A stretch of DNA of 64,000 nt, taken from Eremomyces bilateralis CBS 781.70 (Eukaryota; Ascomycota; Dothideomycetes; Eremomycetales; Eremomycetaceae). The position numbers and the translations under genes were made by a program. Below the pieces are notes generated by a model. The model saw only the letters and a list, made by a program, of their open reading frames with translations, ran no database searches and had not been told where the DNA came from. The stretch lies in the NCBI RefSeq assembly GCF_010015585.1, contig NW_022985067.1, forward strand, positions 2,107,909 through 2,171,908, in the 5' to 3' direction. Of this stretch, positions 58,488 to 64,000 are shown piece by piece (the first letter of the stretch is position 1; the number at the start of each line of letters is the position of its first letter).

Positions 58488-61400
58488 CTAAAGAAACCCC
58501 AACCCCACCCCCCCAATACTCTCCAAATCCCCCCTCACCACCCACGCCTCCGCCCCCACCTTCCCACATCCCTCCCCCCTCCGCTGCCCACTCAACTCCC
58601 CCCACCGCCCCAACAAAGACCCATCCAACACCCCCCGACTCCCAAACCCCTCGCTTTCCACCGCCCGGTACGCCCGCGCGTTCAGCCCGCACGCCGCGTC
58701 CACCACGTTGCCGAGGTACGTCTGCACGGCGCTGAGGCGGCGGTAGGCGTCTTCGGAGAGGGAGGTGAGCAGGGCGAGGGAGCCGGAGTGGGTAGATTGG
58801 AGAATTTGGTGGGCGGGAGGGGGGGGGGAAGGGGGAGGGGTGTGGTTGCCGTTGGGGATGGGGGAGGGGAAAGGTTTGTGGGGGTACGGGAGGAGAGAGA
58901 GTTTGGTGGAGAAGTGGCCGGTGTGGAAGGTGCTGCGGGGGAGGAGGCGTTGGCCGGAGAGGGATTTGGGGTCTGGGAAGGGTTAGCATAAGCTGAAGGG
59001 AATGGGAGGGAGACTTGCCTTCAGGATCGAATTGGAGGACGTGGAGATTGCAGTCGGGGTCGGTGAGGATGAGGTAGAGCTGTTTGTCAACGGGGAGGAA
59101 TTCGGCGTTGGTGACTTCGAGTTTGGTTTTCGTCTTGCCGAACAAGATCATTCGGTATGGTTGTTCCTGTTGCGGTAATCAGCATCATCATTCCAACTGT
59201 GACGCACAGTGCAAGACTTACCGTATATCCAACGAGCCATAACCCTTTGATGAGGTCTCCAGCCATCACCAGCCCGCTCCCTCGCAGCGTCTTCGCCACC
59301 GTCGCATAGCAGTTGATATCCAAGAACGCCACCGGCAACAACGAATTATCCTCCTTCAACCCCCTCACCATCATCTTCTGTCCCTGTGCCACCAGCACAT
59401 ACCCCTCCGCCCCGATCTCCGACACCGCCGTCACCGCCCCCTTCACCTCCTCCCGCACCACGAGCCGCAACTTCTGCCCCGTCTCCGGCCGCCCGGGCTC
59501 CGGCACCACGTCGATCACCTCGAAGATATACACCGCGCCCTTCATCGCAAGATCCTCGCCGCGGATCATCGCCGTTCCTACCCCCACCATCTGCCGCCGC
59601 TCGTGCGTGTTCTCGTTCACCTCCAGATTCATCGATTCCATGCATATCACCACTTCGTTCGTCTCCAGCTCGTGGTCGTCGATCACGACCCACGTCTCCG
59701 GATGCACCAGCTTCACGTAACCCTGCTCCACCTGCGGCAGGAATGCCGTCCCTTCCTTGCTCCACTCATGGTGCATCTCGTCATCGGGCAACTTGAACCC
59801 CCGCTTCTCGCTGCATCCCACTACGTAGTTATGGTGCACGGGGTCATAGCAAACCTGCCGCGCGTCCATCCCCAGCGGCACGCGCCGACACGCCCAGCCG
59901 ATGTCGCCGAACCGCGTGTGCGCCGGCAGTTGGCAGAAGCGGATGACGCCGGCGCGGTCGAGGTAGGCGAAGCCACGGTCGCAGTCGGCGGTGTGGAATT
60001 CGGTGAGGCTGATGGCGGCGGGGACGGCGAGGGGGAGGAATTTGGGGACGGACGAGGTTTCTTTGAAGGTGGCGAGAGGGACCTGGCCGGAGCGTGACAC
60101 GATGGAGTAGCCGGCGACGTTTTTTAGGAGGCGCAGGGTGTTTAGGCTATGTTCACCTTCGGGTCGCGAGGAGTCTTCTTCAGTGCGGGAGAATTCGTGG
60201 GAGACTTTCTGCCAGCGGAGGGAGTTGGTGAAGGGTTGGGTGGTGTCGGGGGTAGAGGTGTGGTATGGCCGGTAGGTTATGATATCGTCCAGCTCGTTTA
60301 GCAGGAAGAGATGTGGGGATTTGGAGATATCGTCGCCAATATCTGCCATGAGGACTTGTGTCAAGTTGTCTTTTGCGATGGACCGGCGAACCGCTTGATC
60401 CGAGGAAAGAATCGATGGAAGGGACACAATGTTCTCCACGCTCCACAGGGGGGTTGCTAGGTTGTTAACGTCGAAGATACACAGCGCACCGTCTTGGCCG
60501 ACCAGGAACGCCGTGTGCTTCTCCTGCGAGAAACTTGATCGATATAAGCAGCCCGAAACCCACTTCGTCGCCTTGAACGTATCTCCTCGCTCTTTCTCAT
60601 CAATGTCGCCGTTCTGATCCGCTTCAAGCACCATGCAGCTTCCATCGTCTCGGATAACAAGGACGTAGGGATCGCAGAAGCTGCAACTCAAGACGTTCAG
60701 CTCGGCCGAGGTCTCTTCGTCTTCCATTGGCATGATCTGCTGTAGCGCCAGCTCTGAATCGTAGCTGCGTATTTCCGTGTTAAGGACCTGTACGATCCGC
60801 GTGTTATTCGCGAGTAACCCAACCTCGATCGCCGCTCCCGCGTCGACTTCAAAGTCTCCTTGCGTCGTCTCTTCCAGGCCGTTGGGCGTGACGGTGTACA
60901 CCAGTGTCTCCTCTGTGCCATCGTCCGTCGATTTGGAAACGAACATGTAGCGATCGTAGTCTGCGTCTACCGACAGGTTCGTTTCCTTATCCTGCGCACT
61001 GATCGCTGCAAATCCTTTCTGCGCCGGTTTTCTGGCGTGTATTGCCCAGAGACCTTTCGCGTCTGCCACGCGGCTTTCCCGTTGGACAACAGGGTGTATC
61101 GATCGATTGAGGATTGCGAGACCACTGGATTCCCCCCCTCCATATGCCGCAACAAGATCCAGCGGCTCATTTGCCTCCTGGCCTGCACCCCCATGAATAG
61201 TGGGGCCGGAACTACTGCCTATGGCGAAGTCGTGGATAGGAGCTATGCTTGGCAGGGTGTCATGGATCCTGAATTTTAAGTCCGCGATCGATCCCGTGCC
61301 AAGCTCTCCGGATGATCTTCGCTCTTGGGGCTTGCTTTCTGCGGCGTACAGGTCGTCGTCTTCGTCGTCATCCTCTTCTTCGATATCGGACATATCGTCT

Positions 61401-62803
61401 GCGTCCGCTAGGAACTCTGCATGGGACCGCTTCCTGCCGAGTGGTGTGGTTTTCTTCTTGGACCAGGAGATCAGATGAGCATCGCACTGTTCGCTTCCAA
61501 GGAATATCCGTCCGCGACTGAGTAGTGATGAGCAAGTCATGGCGCCCGGAAGTGGTTTGCTGAGCTGTTCTTGGGTAATCTGCTGGACATGGAGACCAGA
61601 TACCGTTCGTCCATCCATTTTGAAGGACACAATGGCTAGTTCGCCCGTATTCAGCACAATAAGCAAGTCGGTCTCTTCGCCTCCAAGCTGCTCGACGACA
61701 CTGCCTTCTAGTCGAAGGCCAAGCTCTGATTGATCCGCCATGGGGAAGGACGAGCATTGTTTCGCAAAGGGGTTGACGGCGACAGCAACAGTCCTTCCAG
61801 ACTGGTCAACATGGAGTAACTCATTCCCTCCTACCAGCAGTGCGCCACCAATCGGCAAAGGCAACGCAATTGCTTGGAACAGATCATAGGGTAGACCGCT
61901 AATTGAAAGTAGCGCAGTCGACGCGCGCTGCTCAAGGTCGAGTGTAAAAACAGCAAAGTTTATGGTGTCGGGTCGCTCCGCAATGAGGGCTGCAGATGGC
62001 GTCTTGGTGCTGTATATGATACCAAACGTCGGCTCCCGATACTCGTGCAAGAACACCAGGTGAACGGGGTTTAATAGTGACGCGTCAATTGCCGTCAACG
62101 GCAGGACAAACGAAGCCATATATGGGGTCGGGTTCTCCTCAGTCGTAACACCGTTGGTCATCGCTTTCGAAGGCGACCCCATCGGCTCGTCCATATCCGG
62201 ATCATAGTCCTCATCCACCAGATCATCTCCCGCCTGCCGAAACGGAAGGATCGCCAAATTCCGCACCCCAAACTTCAGCGCTGCGCATCGACTACTGGGA
62301 TCCACGGCCAAAACCGCACTGCACAGGCCGATCTCTGGCAAACTAGGGTTAGAGTAGACCCCCTCGCCTTCGTAGAAGTGAATGGAGATGGTCGATATCG
62401 AATGGATCTCCGGATCCCATTCCACCAGACTCAGCTTCGCGTCCCGGAATGCGATCAACAGCGCCTCGCCACCGGATTTCGTCGCCGTGAGCTTGACACG
62501 GGAAATCGCGGTCACGGTGCCCGCGAGCACGTACTCTCCGCGAAGCGACAATTTGGTGGTGTTCTCCGTCCGCTCCAAGGCGATCTCGGGGCCGCCGAAG
62601 CCGTCATCCATGGCATCTTGGGGTGCGGGCTCCTCATCATCGCGATCGGGGCGCTCGACCTCGGTGACTATGGTCTTGAGCTCATAGATCTGGAGGATGT
62701 TCGTGCGGACGACGGCGAGGTTGACGGTTTTCGGGGAGAGGAATGGGAGGGAGACGGAGTGGGTAACGGCGGTTGCGGGGGTGAGTTCGGTGTAGCACTG
62801 CAT
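58488..62803 (-). CDS. CFT1: Cft1/CPSF160, large subunit of the mRNA cleavage and polyadenylation factor
   Basis: Three exons on the minus strand (59222-62803, 59019-59166, 58488-58972) join in phase to 1,404 residues, the usual length. The N-terminus MQCYTELTPATAVTHSVSLPF... and LQIYELKTIVTEVERPDRDD, then beta-propeller repeats with LRGEYVLAGTVTAI, an acidic insert (MSDIEEEDDDEDDD), and a C-terminal CPSF-A region: LRLVVREEVKGAVTAVSEIG, GYVLVAQGQKMMVRGL, VAFLDINCYATVAKTLRGSGLVMAGDLIKGLWLVGYT, then LEVTNAEFLPVDKQLYLILTD and DPKSLSGQRLLPRSTFHTGHF. It recognises the AAUAAA-type signal region in pre-mRNA as part of CPF. The second intron starts GCAAGT, not GT (donor at 59018); only this site gives ...QFDPE-DPKSLSG in frame, so it is a GC-AG intron. 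Confidence 0.96.
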
Positions 62804-63343
62804 GGTTTGGGAAACTTGCAGTTATCATCGTAGGGGTATCGTTTCGGAGATCATTCTGGACCTGATGTCAGGGTGGCTGTCCAATTGTGCCTTGAACTTT
62901 TCGAGAATATAGAGCACGTCGCGTTGACACGTGCAGGGCAGCAAGGGATTTAGGGATTTGATATTCAAGAGCTTGGGCCAATGGGAGCTGCAAGCCACAG
63001 CCAGAGCTTCGAGGCGCTAAGGCTGTAAGTCTCTGTCTACTGTTGTAAGGCTGTAAGGCTGTAAGGCTGAATACCTCAGTGTTTCAACTCCATGTCGTCA
63101 CTCCTACACATGGATCGACGCTGGACAGGAATAACATGGCAGCTCCAACTTGGGGTCATGCCTGTTCTCTCGTTTTCTGAGCCTTCTCGTTTACATTTCC
63201 AATTGTCATTTATATCCTGTTGAGTATCGACGTCGAGAATCCCCAGGGGCATCAAAGATAGCCAAACCCTCTGTATGACCAGCATCCCACCTTTCCGTCC
63301 ACTACCCCAACTTGCTGATACGAACCATAGCATTGCTCTCAAG
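62804..63343. promoter_or_regulatory. Bidirectional promoter region of CFT1 and the LMBD1-like gene
   Basis: About 540 bases between divergent starts. It holds a short tandem of TAAGGCTG (three copies, 63045-63069) and an earlier related unit near 63020. No TATA box is obvious. Confidence 0.55.
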
Positions 63344-64000
63344 ATGGCGCTTATCCAAACCAGTCTCATCTGGGTGGCATACGCTGTCGCGATAGCCATA
63401 CTCCTGGCAATTGCGTCCGTCTTCGTTTTCACATATCAAGCGCCGCGTGAGCGGGCCGCATCGATTACCGTCATCTCCATTTTTACGACCAGCGCGCTGC
63501 TTGCAACCGTCCTCCTTCTTCCGGTGGATGTCGCGCTTGTATCCGCGACGAATCGCTCGAAATATGGCATAAAGAAGGACTGGGCAACACCAGATACCGT
63601 GGAACATATATTGTACACACTAAAAATCGTGTACTACACTTTGTATTCCCTAGATGCCATCCTCTGCCTGCTGGTTGTGCCGTTTACGTATTTCTATTTC
63701 GAAGAATACGACGATGACGCCGCCGAAGATGGCTCGCAGACCGTCGCCCAGCGGATATTCGGGGCCCTAAAATACACCTTCTTCTTCCTCGTTCTCGTCG
63801 TCCTCCTCTTCCTCGTTGGCTTCTTTGTCCCCTTCGCCAAAGGCATCAAGCACGGCGATCACTCTACCAACCTCGACTACTTCAAGAAGCTCCTCTCCGA
63901 AAACCATGGCGAACGCGCCCTCACCTTCACCCTCGGCCTCCTCATCACCCTCGGCACCCTCATCTACGTCCTCTATACCGCCGCCGGCCTCGCTCTCCTT
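63344..64000 (+). CDS. Probable lysosomal cobalamin transporter (LMBD1-like), 5' part
   Basis: The frame opens at the ATG at 63344 and stays open for 219 codons to the window edge, so the gene is incomplete. It starts [20 protein letters not shown], then [45 protein letters not shown] (the PVDVALVS...NG-type loop of the LMBR1 family), [31 protein letters not shown], and [27 protein letters not shown]. Hydrophobic segments alternate with short loops, at least five in the part seen. This matches the LMBR1/LMBD1 family; LMBD1 works with the ABCD4 transporter in releasing cobalamin from the lysosome in animals. The role in fungi is not established. Confidence 0.9.
   Translation, partial: MALIQTSLIWVAYAVAIAILLAIASVFVFTYQAPRERAASITVISIFTTSALLATVLLLPVDVALVSATNRSKYGIKKDWATPDTVEHILYTLKIVYYTLYSLDAILCLLVVPFTYFYFEEYDDDAAEDGSQTVAQRIFGALKYTFFFLVLVVLLFLVGFFVPFAKGIKHGDHSTNLDYFKKLLSENHGERALTFTLGLLITLGTLIYVLYTAAGLALL

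Noticed and set aside
1-64000. CRISPR arrays, rRNA genes, bacterial-type operons or riboswitches
   Set aside because: None seen; the window is eukaryotic nuclear DNA, and the tandem repeats lack the spacer structure of CRISPR.

Overview
This window is nuclear DNA from a filamentous ascomycete (Pezizomycotina; a eurotiomycete-like fungus is my best guess). The evidence is short 45-70 base introns with GT..AG ends and CTAAC-like branch sites, ascomycete-type housekeeping proteins (Stt3, Cft1, Tam41, mL54, reticulon, Bir1, Lmbd1), an ascomycete laccase with a DSGL-type tail, and fungal transposon families (copia, Helitron, Fot1/pogo). Exon ends were set by hand from splice signals and reading phase, so each spliced model adds up to a whole number of codons.

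Layout: (1) 1-5.2 kb, the inner part and one end of a Ty1/copia LTR element on the minus strand, cut by the window edge. (2) 5.5-11.1 kb, four small to medium host genes: a DMAC1-like mitochondrial protein, a HAPSTR1/C16orf72-like protein, a claudin-like four-pass membrane protein and a gamma-glutamyltranspeptidase-like Ntn hydrolase. (3) 11.8-22.8 kb, an accessory segment: two decayed TauD/TfdA dioxygenase genes flank a VOC-fold gene and a Dal5-type anion transporter, among decayed repeats, a 63-base tandem repeat and a tRNA-like fossil. (4) 22.8-34.6 kb, a dense core block: an RS-rich zinc-ribbon protein, Stt3, mL54, Tam41 and the BIR-domain passenger protein Bir1, the last with an assembly gap in an acidic minisatellite. 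(5) 34.6-42.6 kb, a fungal multi-pass membrane protein and a secreted laccase, separated by gene-poor DNA. (6) 42.6-53.4 kb, a gene-poor island with the N-terminal half of a dead Helitron and an apparently intact Fot1/pogo element. (7) 53.4-64 kb, a secreted S33-type peptidase, a reticulon, Cft1/CPSF160 and the first 219 codons of a lysosomal cobalamin transporter-like gene.

Functionally, the core genes serve mitochondrial biogenesis (DMAC1-like, mL54, Tam41), ER glycosylation and shape (Stt3, reticulon), mRNA 3' processing (Cft1) and chromosome segregation (Bir1). The accessory segment looks like a lost sulfonate/taurine-type uptake and oxidation unit: the transporter reads open, while both neighbouring dioxygenases are broken. 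I found no convincing wholly new system. The best leads are the twin dioxygenase decay with a spliced-looking reverse-strand fragment inside one copy, the whole pogo element beside a dead Helitron, the GC-AG intron in cft1, and the large RS/zinc-ribbon protein.
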